Of a stretch of 64,000 nucleotides of DNA, positions 17,923 to 25,661 are shown in pieces; positions within the stretch are counted from its first letter, which is position 1, and each line of letters starts with the position of its first letter. The position numbers and the translations under genes are program-made. Origin of the DNA: an uncultured Fidelibacterota bacterium (GTDB lineage: Bacteria; Fidelibacterota; UBA8477; JABMPR01); the NCBI GenBank assembly GCA_937888365.1, contig CALBFA010000072.1:1-64000 (forward strand), in the 5' to 3' direction. The notes below the pieces were generated by a model. The model was not told the DNA's origin. It did not search any database and saw nothing but the letters and a program-made list of their open reading frames with translations.

Positions 17923-19236
17923 TTATAATATTATTTCTGTTTCTTTAAATTTAATACCGACGGTTTCCAGCTCGTTTAAAACTGGTTCGTAAATATCAGG
18001 ATGCACAGGAATATGAATCCCAGTCATCTTAATTTTTTGATCAAGTATGAGTTTAACGGTTATTGCAACTGGCAAACTAACCGTTCGCGCCATTGAGCTA
18101 TCACCACCATCTATACCATAATCAATCAGAGTCGAAGTTATTTTTTTTCTCTTATTATTTTGCATGGCAACGACAAACTCATGATGCATAATAATCATAT
18201 CTTTTTCACCTTGATTATAACTCATTTTTTCTGACATCAGCTCAGCGAGACAATCGATAGATGGTTTGTTTTGCCAAGTATAGGGGATTTCACTAAAAAT
18301 CCCTAACCATTTCAATGCATCTATAATTTCTTTGGAATAACCATCAATAAGTAAGCTGTGGGCAAAATCATTCGCGTCGTTCGTAGTGTTATTAATACTA
18401 TTTAGGATTTCTAAGAAACTACATGTCTGTTCAGGGATTTCCTGATTCGTCAATATATTTAAATCTTTTAATGCATTTAGTAGGAGGCTCCAACCTTTGT
18501 ACCTCAATGTTCCTCGCATCATACTTTTGACGCCGTTTAATCCGTAAATATTGATATAATCTAAGGAATCTCTGTTTGGGTAGGCTTCATATTCTTTTTG
18601 ATTAATCTTAATATTTTTCGCATTATCGAAAAGATATTTCCCATCTATATTAATTTCTGAATCATTCTCAAGATATTTTGCCGAACTATTTCCAGCTATT
18701 AAAACGCCCTTGGGACTCCATGAAAATTTGTATTTAAATGGATTATTCGCGGCTTCTGGACTTGGAATTCCTCCGCAATAACTATGAAAATGTTCGATTT
18801 TATGACCGAGTTTTTGTTCGGCTCGAATGATTTTCATAGCCGACATATGGTCAATGCCAGGATCGAGTCCCATTTCGCACAATATGAGTATACCTGCATC
18901 CTTCGCTGATGCATCAAGCGCTTTGAGCTCGTCGCTAACATAGGATGCATTTACCATCGATTTCTTTAATTTAATGCAATGTTTTGCAACGATTGTATGC
19001 ATCGTGAATGGCAATAAACTCACGACAATATCTGATCCACTGATGAGCGTATCAAGGGAATCCGTATCATTTATATCAAGAGCTGTTGCAGCTGAATTAT
19101 GTTTGCCCACAAGATGTTTCTGTGCGTTTTCAATAGATATATCCGCTACCGTTAGAAAAATACCATCTTGTTGTGTTAGGTAGTCAATTATTGGATGTGA
19201 AACTAAACCAGCGCCAAGTAGAAGTACATGTTTCAT
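17923..19236 (-). CDS. Saccharopine dehydrogenase (L-glutamate-forming)
   Basis: The protein (437 aa) is predicted to split saccharopine to glutamate and aminoadipate semialdehyde with NAD(P)+. A Rossmann fold opens it (HVLLLGAGLVSHPIIDYL) and is followed by VADISIENA, VVSLLPFTMHTIVAKHCI, NASYVSDEL and CEMGLDPGIDHMSAMKII, all landmarks of the family. GTLRYKGW and SSMARTVSLPVAITVKLIL belong to the C-terminal domain. Its size and features match the SDH half of animal AASS and stand-alone bacterial homologues. It starts 10 bases after the LKR stop and precedes the ALDH7 gene, making the catabolic direction likely. Confidence 0.88.
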   Translation of the reverse strand: MKHVLLLGAGLVSHPIIDYLTQQDGIFLTVADISIENAQKHLVGKHNSAATALDINDTDSLDTLISGSDIVVSLLPFTMHTIVAKHCIKLKKSMVNASYVSDELKALDASAKDAGILILCEMGLDPGIDHMSAMKIIRAEQKLGHKIEHFHSYCGGIPSPEAANNPFKYKFSWSPKGVLIAGNSSAKYLENDSEINIDGKYLFDNAKNIKINQKEYEAYPNRDSLDYINIYGLNGVKSMMRGTLRYKGWSLLLNALKDLNILTNQEIPEQTCSFLEILNSINNTTNDANDFAHSLLIDGYSKEIIDALKWLGIFSEIPYTWQNKPSIDCLAELMSEKMSYNQGEKDMIIMHHEFVVAMQNNKRKKITSTLIDYGIDGGDSSMARTVSLPVAITVKLILDQKIKMTGIHIPVHPDIYEPVLNELETVGIKFKETEIIL

Positions 19237-19246
19237 ATATGAATCC

Positions 19247-20542
19247 TTATTTATTTTCGAGATATGAAGTGAGATAGGAAAATTCGGGAGTCAGTTTCCC
19301 TTTATGTGCTATGACCGCACATTTTAATTCTGGAGTGAGAACAAGTGAGTTAAAATCATTACTAAAATCACATGTAAATAAACTTTCCATTAGGGGTAAA
19401 AGTTTTTCGCCAAAGCCCATAGATGCCTCTCGCGGCAATTCTGCCGGTAGATTGTCAACGGTCATCATAGCGATACCGTTTTGCGTTAAACCGTCTTCAG
19501 CTTGGCCCGTTTCGGGGTTATAAGTATAAATTGGGTCATTGCTAATAGTCGCTTTAGTGGTGATTTCTATTCCACCCACGATATCGCATGAGATATCACC
19601 AATGGTTTTTAGGCCAATATTCTTTTGTTTAAAAAGCTTATCGATATCTTTTTTGTAGATCAAGCGAGGATATTTTGCCGTCCAATAAATGCAATTTACA
19701 AGTACAGAAATGTATGGTAAATATTGTGAGAATGCTGGCTTATATTTTTCTGGATTTTCATAATAATCTTGAAGCTCAAAAGATGCAGCTTCTTCAATAG
19801 TTTGCACAGAATCTTGCTCTTTAAATACGACTTTATATAAGCCAGGTTTTTTATTTGTCAAAAGTTTGGCTGGCGTAATGACCTGAGGATCAAGTAAATC
19901 CAACACTTCTTGAGCGCCTTTTGAAACATTACCATATCCCGCTATGCCAATAATGAGTGGCGCGTTTTGCTTGTTTGCAAATGAATGAATTTCTGCTTTT
20001 AGACTTTTTAATGATACAATTGCTTCATCAAAATCACGATAATCACGTGCCTGTTTAATCTTAAGAAATGGATTGTTGATGCCGTCTATTTGAAGTTTTT
20101 TTCCATACGTCCAGAGGGAATTTATCATACCTGCAATTCCGGCGTAACGACCAAAGAATACAAGACGACGACCTTGTGCATCACGAATAACTTCATAGTC
20201 AATGAGAGTGGCTTTAACATCCAAAACATGCTGAAGCATGTTCATATTATAGTCTTGACCTTTTATAGTATGGCTAAAGTACATATATGTTTTATCTGCT
20301 TCGATGCGCTGAATCGGAATTTCTTTTACTGCAAGAATAACATTTGCGTCTTCAGGAATTGAATCGATAATAATATTGTGTTCAATAAATTCATCGTTTG
20401 TAAAACTGCGCGTATCAGATGGCTCAACTGTTAGGTGATAGTCTGCGTTGTTGTTGATGGTTTTTATAAAACGAGGTGGTAACGCGATGCGTGATTCACC
20501 AGGTTTCTTTTCCGCTAGAATTCCAATACGATTTTTAAACAT
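19247..20542 (-). CDS. Lysine-ketoglutarate reductase-like protein (saccharopine-forming)
   Basis: The 431-aa protein has an alanine-dehydrogenase/transhydrogenase-type N-terminus (NRIGILAEKKPGESRIALPP), as in the LKR half of AASS. Next come MYFSHTIKGQDYNM, FFGRYAGIAGMINSLW and a nucleotide-binding loop GIAGYGNVSKGAQEVLDLL near residue 200. Further landmarks include YLPYISVLVNCIYWTAKYPRL and ISCDIVGGIEIT. These blocks are typical of LKR. It would condense lysine and 2-oxoglutarate to saccharopine using NADPH. Position directly before SDH and ALDH7 supports this strongly. It lies 15 bases downstream of the YbjQ-like gene and may share its promoter. Confidence 0.85.
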   Translation of the reverse strand: MFKNRIGILAEKKPGESRIALPPRFIKTINNNADYHLTVEPSDTRSFTNDEFIEHNIIIDSIPEDANVILAVKEIPIQRIEADKTYMYFSHTIKGQDYNMNMLQHVLDVKATLIDYEVIRDAQGRRLVFFGRYAGIAGMINSLWTYGKKLQIDGINNPFLKIKQARDYRDFDEAIVSLKSLKAEIHSFANKQNAPLIIGIAGYGNVSKGAQEVLDLLDPQVITPAKLLTNKKPGLYKVVFKEQDSVQTIEEAASFELQDYYENPEKYKPAFSQYLPYISVLVNCIYWTAKYPRLIYKKDIDKLFKQKNIGLKTIGDISCDIVGGIEITTKATISNDPIYTYNPETGQAEDGLTQNGIAMMTVDNLPAELPREASMGFGEKLLPLMESLFTCDFSNDFNSLVLTPELKCAVIAHKGKLTPEFSYLTSYLENK

Positions 20543-20557
20543 AATTTCCTTAAAATA

Positions 20558-20875
20558 TTATTTTAATTTAACGGCTGTACCAACAACCATTATTTCTGCT
20601 GTACCTTGCATAATCATGGCTGTGGAAAAGCGAACACCTACAATTGCATCAGCTCCCATTTCTTCGGCTTGGCTTTGCATACGCTGGATGGCTTGTTCTC
20701 GTGCTTGAGCCATCATTTCTGTATATTCAGGCAGTTCCCCACCCACAAGCATACGCAATCCAGCCACAATATCTTTTCCAATATGACGCGCACGAATCGT
20801 GCTACCTAAAACAGATCCGATGGACTCTGTAATCGTAGATTGGGCAATCGTTTCTGTTGAATACCATTTTACCAT
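20558..20875 (-). CDS. YbjQ/UPF0145-family protein
   Basis: The 105-aa protein belongs to the YbjQ (UPF0145, 'putative heavy-metal-binding domain') family: SVLGSTIRARHIGKDIVAGLR, the helix MMAQAREQAIQRMQSQAEEMGADAIVGVRF and the closing EIMVVGTAVKL. Members form pentamer-like rings in structures known to me; their biological role is unclear. The start overlaps the end of the 74-aa membrane-protein gene by seven bases, implying co-translation. It is the last small gene before the lysine-degradation genes. Confidence 0.85.
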   Translation of the reverse strand: MVKWYSTETIAQSTITESIGSVLGSTIRARHIGKDIVAGLRMLVGGELPEYTEMMAQAREQAIQRMQSQAEEMGADAIVGVRFSTAMIMQGTAEIMVVGTAVKLK

Positions 20876-21093
20876 TTAACACCTCCAAAGTCTTCTTTCT
20901 TTTTTGTTTTAATGCGATCATATAGCACATAGAAAAATGTGATTAAAAAACATGTAATGCCAACGAAACAAATAATTTTTGAATAAATAGGCATACTCTC
21001 ATCATATATAATTCCACGAATCAAAAAATAAATTGAAATATTGATGGCGATCCCAACCATTAATCCCAATGCTATAGGAAGCCAATATTTCAT
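20869..21093 (-). CDS. Small two-helix membrane protein
   Basis: The 74-residue protein has two hydrophobic helices (YWLPIALGLMVGIAINISIYFLI and IICFVGITCFLITFFYVLY) separated by a short polar loop, and a basic tail RIKTKKKEDF. I recognise no family. The gene is sandwiched with tiny gaps between the DUF971 and YbjQ genes. Overlap with ybjQ supports that it is real. Confidence 0.65.
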   Translation of the reverse strand: MKYWLPIALGLMVGIAINISIYFLIRGIIYDESMPIYSKIICFVGITCFLITFFYVLYDRIKTKKKEDFGGVKW

Positions 21094-21096
21094 TAA

Positions 21097-21393
21097 TTAT
21101 TCACCCAGACTTTTTAGTAGTTCAAGCGTATAAATACCCGTGTTATGACCATCTCCCCAAGTGAATTGTAGGGCATAGTGGCCAACTTTAGATACTTTAA
21201 GAAGATTATAGGCTGTACCTGTTTTTAAAACAGGGATAATCTGAGTTTTATTCCCAAATAAATCGCTCTCACCTTGGCAAGATGCACAGGGACATTTGTC
21301 TCGTAATGTCTGGTAATCTATGAAAGAATCCGTTTCGTCACTCCACTTAATTGCAGTGCCGGTTGGGAAGGTTTCAAGTTGTTTTATTTGCAT
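21097..21393 (-). CDS. DUF971 protein (gamma-butyrobetaine hydroxylase N-terminal-like)
   Basis: This 98-aa protein is a stand-alone DUF971 domain, the small zinc-binding module found at the N-terminus of gamma-butyrobetaine hydroxylase. The motif LRDKCPCASCQGE supplies cysteines, and VGHYALQFTWGDGHNTGIYTLELL is the characteristic C-terminal half ending in the usual His/Trp-rich loop. Stand-alone members often accompany Fe-S or ApbC-type proteins elsewhere; here it heads a small-gene group with a two-helix membrane protein and YbjQ. Its function is not established. Confidence 0.85.
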   Translation of the reverse strand: MQIKQLETFPTGTAIKWSDETDSFIDYQTLRDKCPCASCQGESDLFGNKTQIIPVLKTGTAYNLLKVSKVGHYALQFTWGDGHNTGIYTLELLKSLGE

Positions 21394-21505
21394 TATTATT
21401 GGCTCCGTTAATTCAGGTCGCCAATATAGAAGAAAGCCCCATCAACTCAAGGGAATACCCTATGAATTAGGATATCATTTACATGTGTTAAAGAATGTTC
21501 TCTCT

Positions 21506-22549
21506 TTAATAATAAACGCTTTGATTAAACACATTTTGCAGGAAAAATAATGAGATAAATGATATTAAAGCGGCTAAAACGGGGGTTGTAATCCATCCAG
21601 ACGCAATTTTTAGCAGCAATCCGTATTTAATGCCTTTTCCACCATTTACGATGCCAATACCAAGCACGGCACCGATTACGAGTTGTGAACTGGAAACAGG
21701 TACTAAAGGAATGGAAGGTAAATGATGGGCGAGGAGCCATGTTTCCAAACTTTTTGACGCAAATAAAAACAGAACGATGGATTGAGACAAAACGACAATA
21801 AGTGCTGTTTGAGGATTCAATTTAACGACACCGTCACCAACGGTTTGCATAACGCGTTTTGAATATGTGAAAATACCGACTGAGATGGCAATTCCTCCTA
21901 ATAAAAAAAGTTGGTCCGTACCAGATAATTCATACCCAAAAATACTAAAAGGAGTAAACGGCGTTACAGGAACAAAAACACCCATTACGTTTGCAATATT
22001 ATTTGCACCCAAAGAATAGGCACCGAATGCTCCGACTAATACGAGACCCACACGTGTATAGGCATCGAGGCGAAAAAGATGAAGTTTCCATATGTGCATA
22101 AGTTTTTTTAATATTAGATAAAATAATATTGAAAATACAGCGGCTAAAATAGGGCTCGCAACCCATGTAGATGCGATTCTTAAAAGTGCGTTAAAATCGG
22201 TTTCTTTCCCTGCAAACATATTCCAACCAACGATTGCGCCTACAATGGCTTGACTTGTTGAAACAGGCAAACCAAGTTTTGTCATCCAAAAAACGGTGAC
22301 GGCTGCCGACAATGCAACCATAAATGCACCGGCTATCATGTTGACGGCTCCAAGTTTCCCCAATGTGTGCGTCGTACCAGAACCAGAAATACATGCACCT
22401 AAAATGACGAAAATACTGGCAACAATGGCCGCTGTTTTAAATCGAATCATTTTGGTCGCAACGGCTGTCCCAAATATGTTTGATGCATCATTTGCACCTA
22501 GAGACCAACCGAGAAAAAGACCCGAGGAAAGGAAAAATAATAGAAGCAT
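21506..22549 (-). CDS. pit: PiT-family inorganic phosphate permease
   Basis: This 347-aa membrane protein is a low-affinity phosphate (metal-phosphate) symporter of the PiT family. It has the duplicated PiT repeats: GWSLGANDASNIFGTAVATKMI with GANDASN near the N-terminus, and AYSLGANNIANVMGVFVP in the second half, plus the conserved GLPVSTSQAIVGAIVGW and a matching PLVPVSSSQLVIGAVLGIGIV. About ten membrane spans are visible. The gene is directly downstream (3 bases) of its DUF47/PhoU-like accessory gene, the common bacterial pairing. A 112-bp gap with no obvious terminator follows it. Confidence 0.93.
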   Translation of the reverse strand: MLLLFFLSSGLFLGWSLGANDASNIFGTAVATKMIRFKTAAIVASIFVILGACISGSGTTHTLGKLGAVNMIAGAFMVALSAAVTVFWMTKLGLPVSTSQAIVGAIVGWNMFAGKETDFNALLRIASTWVASPILAAVFSILFYLILKKLMHIWKLHLFRLDAYTRVGLVLVGAFGAYSLGANNIANVMGVFVPVTPFTPFSIFGYELSGTDQLFLLGGIAISVGIFTYSKRVMQTVGDGVVKLNPQTALIVVLSQSIVLFLFASKSLETWLLAHHLPSIPLVPVSSSQLVIGAVLGIGIVNGGKGIKYGLLLKIASGWITTPVLAALISFISLFFLQNVFNQSVYY

Positions 22550-22552
22550 GGA

Positions 22553-23194
22553 CTAAATACTTCTTTTTATGGTATAAATCGACAATCTGTCAGCAACATT
22601 TTCAGAATAATCCGCAATCATATCAACATGAAGCGCAAAATATCTTAAATGAATTTTTTCGCTTAGATCCAAAGATTCGCTGGCAAAAATGCCTCGCTTT
22701 AATTTCTCAGCCAAATGATCTGCTTCTTTTTCATGATGATAAACTTTATGCAAATAATTTCGCACACCGAGTGGGTCGCGTAAAAAAGAGCGCATCGCCG
22801 ATACCATTTCCTCAACAGCTTGGATGACATGATCACTCAATTTTAAAAATTGTTCATGAAATTCCTTGGGTATGTTTGGGACTTGTACAGAAAATTCGAC
22901 TAATGTATATTTAATAATATCAACTACATCGTCTGTCGTTTCCAATAATGCAAGGACATCACCCCTTGATTCAGGGATGAGCGTGTCCGTGTATAGTTGA
23001 ATCTCTATTTTCTTCCTTAAAAAATCCGCATCATTTTCAAGGATTCTCATTTTTTCAATTTGATGCTCAAATTCTTCCTTATCGTCGTTTAAATATGCTT
23101 TTACACCGACTAAAAATGTTAATCCCGCTTCACTCACTTTATCCAAAAATTGGTCTGTCTGCATTTCAAGTTTTTTTGTTTTTTTAAAGATCAC
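22553..23194 (-). CDS. DUF47 (PhoU-like) phosphate-transport accessory protein
   Basis: The 213-aa all-helical protein is of the DUF47/Pit-accessory family, related to PhoU. It has two three-helix-like bundles with metal-binding type patterns, for example EKMRILENDADFLRKKIE near residues 45-62 and VYHHEKEADHLAEKLKRGI near 150-168, each with the E..AD motif. It is thought to gate or regulate the adjacent PiT permease. It is encoded immediately upstream of pit, supporting this role. Confidence 0.9.
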   Translation of the reverse strand: MIFKKTKKLEMQTDQFLDKVSEAGLTFLVGVKAYLNDDKEEFEHQIEKMRILENDADFLRKKIEIQLYTDTLIPESRGDVLALLETTDDVVDIIKYTLVEFSVQVPNIPKEFHEQFLKLSDHVIQAVEEMVSAMRSFLRDPLGVRNYLHKVYHHEKEADHLAEKLKRGIFASESLDLSEKIHLRYFALHVDMIADYSENVADRLSIYTIKRSI

Positions 23195-23234
23195 AATGTC
23201 TCCTTGTGCCCCATATTGCGAACACGCGTTATTA

Positions 23235-23714
23235 TTATTTTTTCCATTTTGAAAAGGGATTGGAAACCAATTCGCTATTATAATACTTATATTGTCCCGT
23301 TACTTCTTCACCAATAAAACTTGGAATGTCAAAAGATTGATGCTCACTTTCTAATTCAATTTCAGCTATGATGAGTCCTTTGTTAACACCGTGAAATTCA
23401 TCAATTTCCCAAATAAAGCCATCATATTCGTATTGATATCTTGTTTTCTCTAGTAATGGAGTATCACATAATGACAATAAATTCAAAGCGTCAGCAAACG
23501 GTATAGATGTTTCAAATTCGTAGCGACTCATTCCTGACGAATTGCTTATTCCTTTAATAGTGATAAATCCTTTTGGACCCGATTTATTTTGAACGCTACG
23601 AATTCTTACAGTGCGTGACGCGTCCGTTTGTAAATAGCCTTGTTTAATGTTCACGGATTTAAGATTATTTGGAATCTCGAGTACTAAATATTTCCGTTCA
23701 ATTTCTATAGCCAT
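23235..23714 (-). CDS. CYTH-domain protein, probable triphosphatase
   Basis: The 159-aa protein begins with the CYTH hallmark EIERKYLV (ExExK), which binds triphosphate and divalent metal in a beta-tunnel. Further conserved charged strands are visible: TVRIRSV, GFITIKG, YEFETSIP, KTRYQYEYDGFIWEIDEF and IIAEIELES. Small bacterial members near this size (for example NeuTTM) hydrolyse inorganic tripolyphosphate; others act as class IV adenylate cyclases or are uncharacterised. Position 40 bases upstream of the DUF47-PiT genes supports a role in phosphate metabolism, which is inference. Confidence 0.85.
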   Translation of the reverse strand: MAIEIERKYLVLEIPNNLKSVNIKQGYLQTDASRTVRIRSVQNKSGPKGFITIKGISNSSGMSRYEFETSIPFADALNLLSLCDTPLLEKTRYQYEYDGFIWEIDEFHGVNKGLIIAEIELESEHQSFDIPSFIGEEVTGQYKYYNSELVSNPFSKWKK

Positions 23715-23735
23715 TGTTAAGGATTCACAATACTT

Positions 23736-23918
23736 TTAATAGCCATCACGCGCATTAAAATCTTCTTGATCTATTATTTCTTTTAATAATTGCCTCGCCA
23801 TTCCACGTGTTTCACCATCCACAGATAGGGTAATCTTAGGCTCCCGCGTCGTTACACGTTTCAATAAGGTTTTGAGTGCTTCTAATTCATGTTTGTCTAG
23901 ATCGATTTTGAATTTCAT
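23736..23918 (-). CDS. Small hypothetical protein (60 aa)
   Basis: This short protein reads as one compact alpha/beta unit: a beta strand KFKIDL, a helix HELEALKTLLKRV, a strand KITLSV and a helix MARQLLKEII. Charge is balanced and it ends DFNARDGY. A Shine-Dalgarno-like aggag lies just upstream of ATG 23918. The gene heads the minus-strand group, 21 bases before the CYTH gene. No family recognised. Coding is plausible because of the position, ribosome site and regular pattern, but it may be lineage-specific. Confidence 0.55.
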   Translation of the reverse strand: MKFKIDLDKHELEALKTLLKRVTTREPKITLSVDGETRGMARQLLKEIIDQEDFNARDGY

Positions 23919-24109
23919 TTATTATCTCCTATGGTTCGAAATATTTTCATAGGGCACAAGATAGAATATTTGAATAGATTAATAATAGAATTATTTTGAT
24001 TCTACGTAAAAAGTGAAAATTGAGCGCTAAAAACGAAGTTCTTGAAAATCAATTCTTGAATACGTCCATGAATTTATTAGACTGCCTAAAACAAAGATAG
24101 GAATAGAAA
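23919..24109. promoter_or_regulatory. Divergent promoter region
   Basis: These 191 A/T-rich bases separate the 60-aa/CYTH/phosphate genes (minus) from the fused kinase gene (plus), so promoters for both must lie here. Reading plus, ttgaat near 24054 is a possible -35 but no spaced -10 stands out. A ribosome site, gatagga, precedes ATG 24110. Individual promoter elements cannot be fixed from this sequence. Confidence 0.35.
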
Positions 24110-25618
24110 ATGCCCTTACTCTATAGTTTCTCAAATGATTGGATCGCCATACTTGCTTTTGTAGTTCTCATATTTTTCGTCATTGGTTTAGCCGAATTTG
24201 CTAAGAAAACTTTAAAATGGAAAAACGAATTTTCAAGGAAACTCGTCCATGTTTTGGTGGGTGTCTTACTCACTTTGTCTCCTTTTTTCGTTAAAGATGC
24301 GTTCCCCATATTTTTATTAGGTGTATTTTTTGTGATTGCGAATTATGCAAGTCTTAAGCAAGAAGCCTTTAAAGGGATGAATACAAACGATAGAATGTCT
24401 TACGGGACGGTCTATTTCCCTATCGCTTTTGTCATATTAGTTATTGTTTTTTGGGAAAGGAATCCAACCATTTTTTTAACGTCGATGCTTGTCCTCGCAT
24501 TTGCCGATACAGCGGCATCAATTGTGGGAGAGAAATTTAAATCTAAAGTATTCGTGCTTTATCAGGATAAAAAATCAGTTTATGGGAGCTTGGCTTATTT
24601 TTTTGTCGCACTTATCATCATTATAATTTTCTATCCGTTTTTCACTCGCCTGGATAAGAATGGACTAGAATTGCCACTACTTGCTATTTTTAGTGTGGGC
24701 GTTATCGCAGCTTTTATTTCAACTATCGCTGAAGCTGTCTCTAGCAAAGGCTCTGATAATCTGACACTTACCATATCCACCGCTATTATGCTTGATTTAG
24801 GCTTTACGTTTTGGAGCAATGGTGAATTTCACATATTACTTTTCTGGATATTTGCATCATTTGTTCTTGCAGCTACCGCTTATAAATTGAAATCACTCAA
24901 TGCTGGTGGATTTGCAGGTGCTTTTATTATGGGTAGTATCATGTTTGCGATAGGCGGGTTTGATACATTTTTACCGTTACTCGCATTTTTTGTTCTCTCT
25001 TCTCTACTTTCCAAAATAAAAGATCGATACTATAAAAATGACGATAGCATTTCTAAGAAAGGGTCAAATCGCGACGTCTCACAAGTTTACGCTAATGCAG
25101 GATGGTCCCTCCTATTCATTATTGCCTATCACTTTAGCCCAGACACACTATGGTATATACTATTCTTAGCGTCACTGGCAGCTGCAACAGCTGATACTTG
25201 GGAATCCGAAATTGGACAGTTTTCTCGGAAAAATCCAATTCATATTTTCAATTTTAAGCGCGTTGAAAAAGGTACTTCTGGCGCAATTTCTTTTTTAGGT
25301 AGTTTTGGAGGCATTGTGGGTGCAATCATTATTGCCTTTATTGGCTATCATTCCGGAATTGATATTACCTTGAAACACGTCATTCTAATCTCCATGGGAG
25401 GTTTTATTGGGAGCGTAATTGATAGTGTCGTAGGTGCAACGATCCAAAGCAAATTCAAATGCGCCAAATGTCAAAAAGATACTGAAAAACATATCCATTG
25501 CGAATTGCCCACTTATCATTCCAGTGGCATTCCATATATCGACAATGATATCGTAAATTATATTTGTACAGGTAGCTCAGCGATTTTTGTCGGTTTGTTC
25601 ATTTTGCTGACGAACTAA
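24110..25618 (+). CDS. Fused dolichol/phytol kinase-like and DUF92 (phytyl-phosphate kinase-like) membrane protein
   Basis: The 502-aa protein joins two membrane domains. Residues 1-235 resemble the dolichol/phytol kinase (VTE5) family: KNEFSRKLVHVLVGVLL at the N-terminus, FADTAASIVGEKFKSK in the middle and VSSKGSDNLT. Residues 250-500 are DUF92 (VTE6-like): KLKSLNAGGFAGAFIMGSIM, LAAATADTWESEIG, KGTSGAISFLGSFGGIVGA and GGFIGSVIDSVVGATIQ, ending in a small Cys-containing loop CAKCQKDTEKHIHC. In plants VTE5 and VTE6 phosphorylate phytol in two steps. A fused protein could turn an isoprenoid alcohol into its diphosphate. That activity is inferred; the true substrate is unknown. Confidence 0.75.
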   Translation: MPLLYSFSNDWIAILAFVVLIFFVIGLAEFAKKTLKWKNEFSRKLVHVLVGVLLTLSPFFVKDAFPIFLLGVFFVIANYASLKQEAFKGMNTNDRMSYGTVYFPIAFVILVIVFWERNPTIFLTSMLVLAFADTAASIVGEKFKSKVFVLYQDKKSVYGSLAYFFVALIIIIIFYPFFTRLDKNGLELPLLAIFSVGVIAAFISTIAEAVSSKGSDNLTLTISTAIMLDLGFTFWSNGEFHILLFWIFASFVLAATAYKLKSLNAGGFAGAFIMGSIMFAIGGFDTFLPLLAFFVLSSLLSKIKDRYYKNDDSISKKGSNRDVSQVYANAGWSLLFIIAYHFSPDTLWYILFLASLAAATADTWESEIGQFSRKNPIHIFNFKRVEKGTSGAISFLGSFGGIVGAIIIAFIGYHSGIDITLKHVILISMGGFIGSVIDSVVGATIQSKFKCAKCQKDTEKHIHCELPTYHSSGIPYIDNDIVNYICTGSSAIFVGLFILLTN

Positions 25619-25661
25619 ATAATATTTGTAATTTAGCAGACTCATTGTAGTATCGGACATC

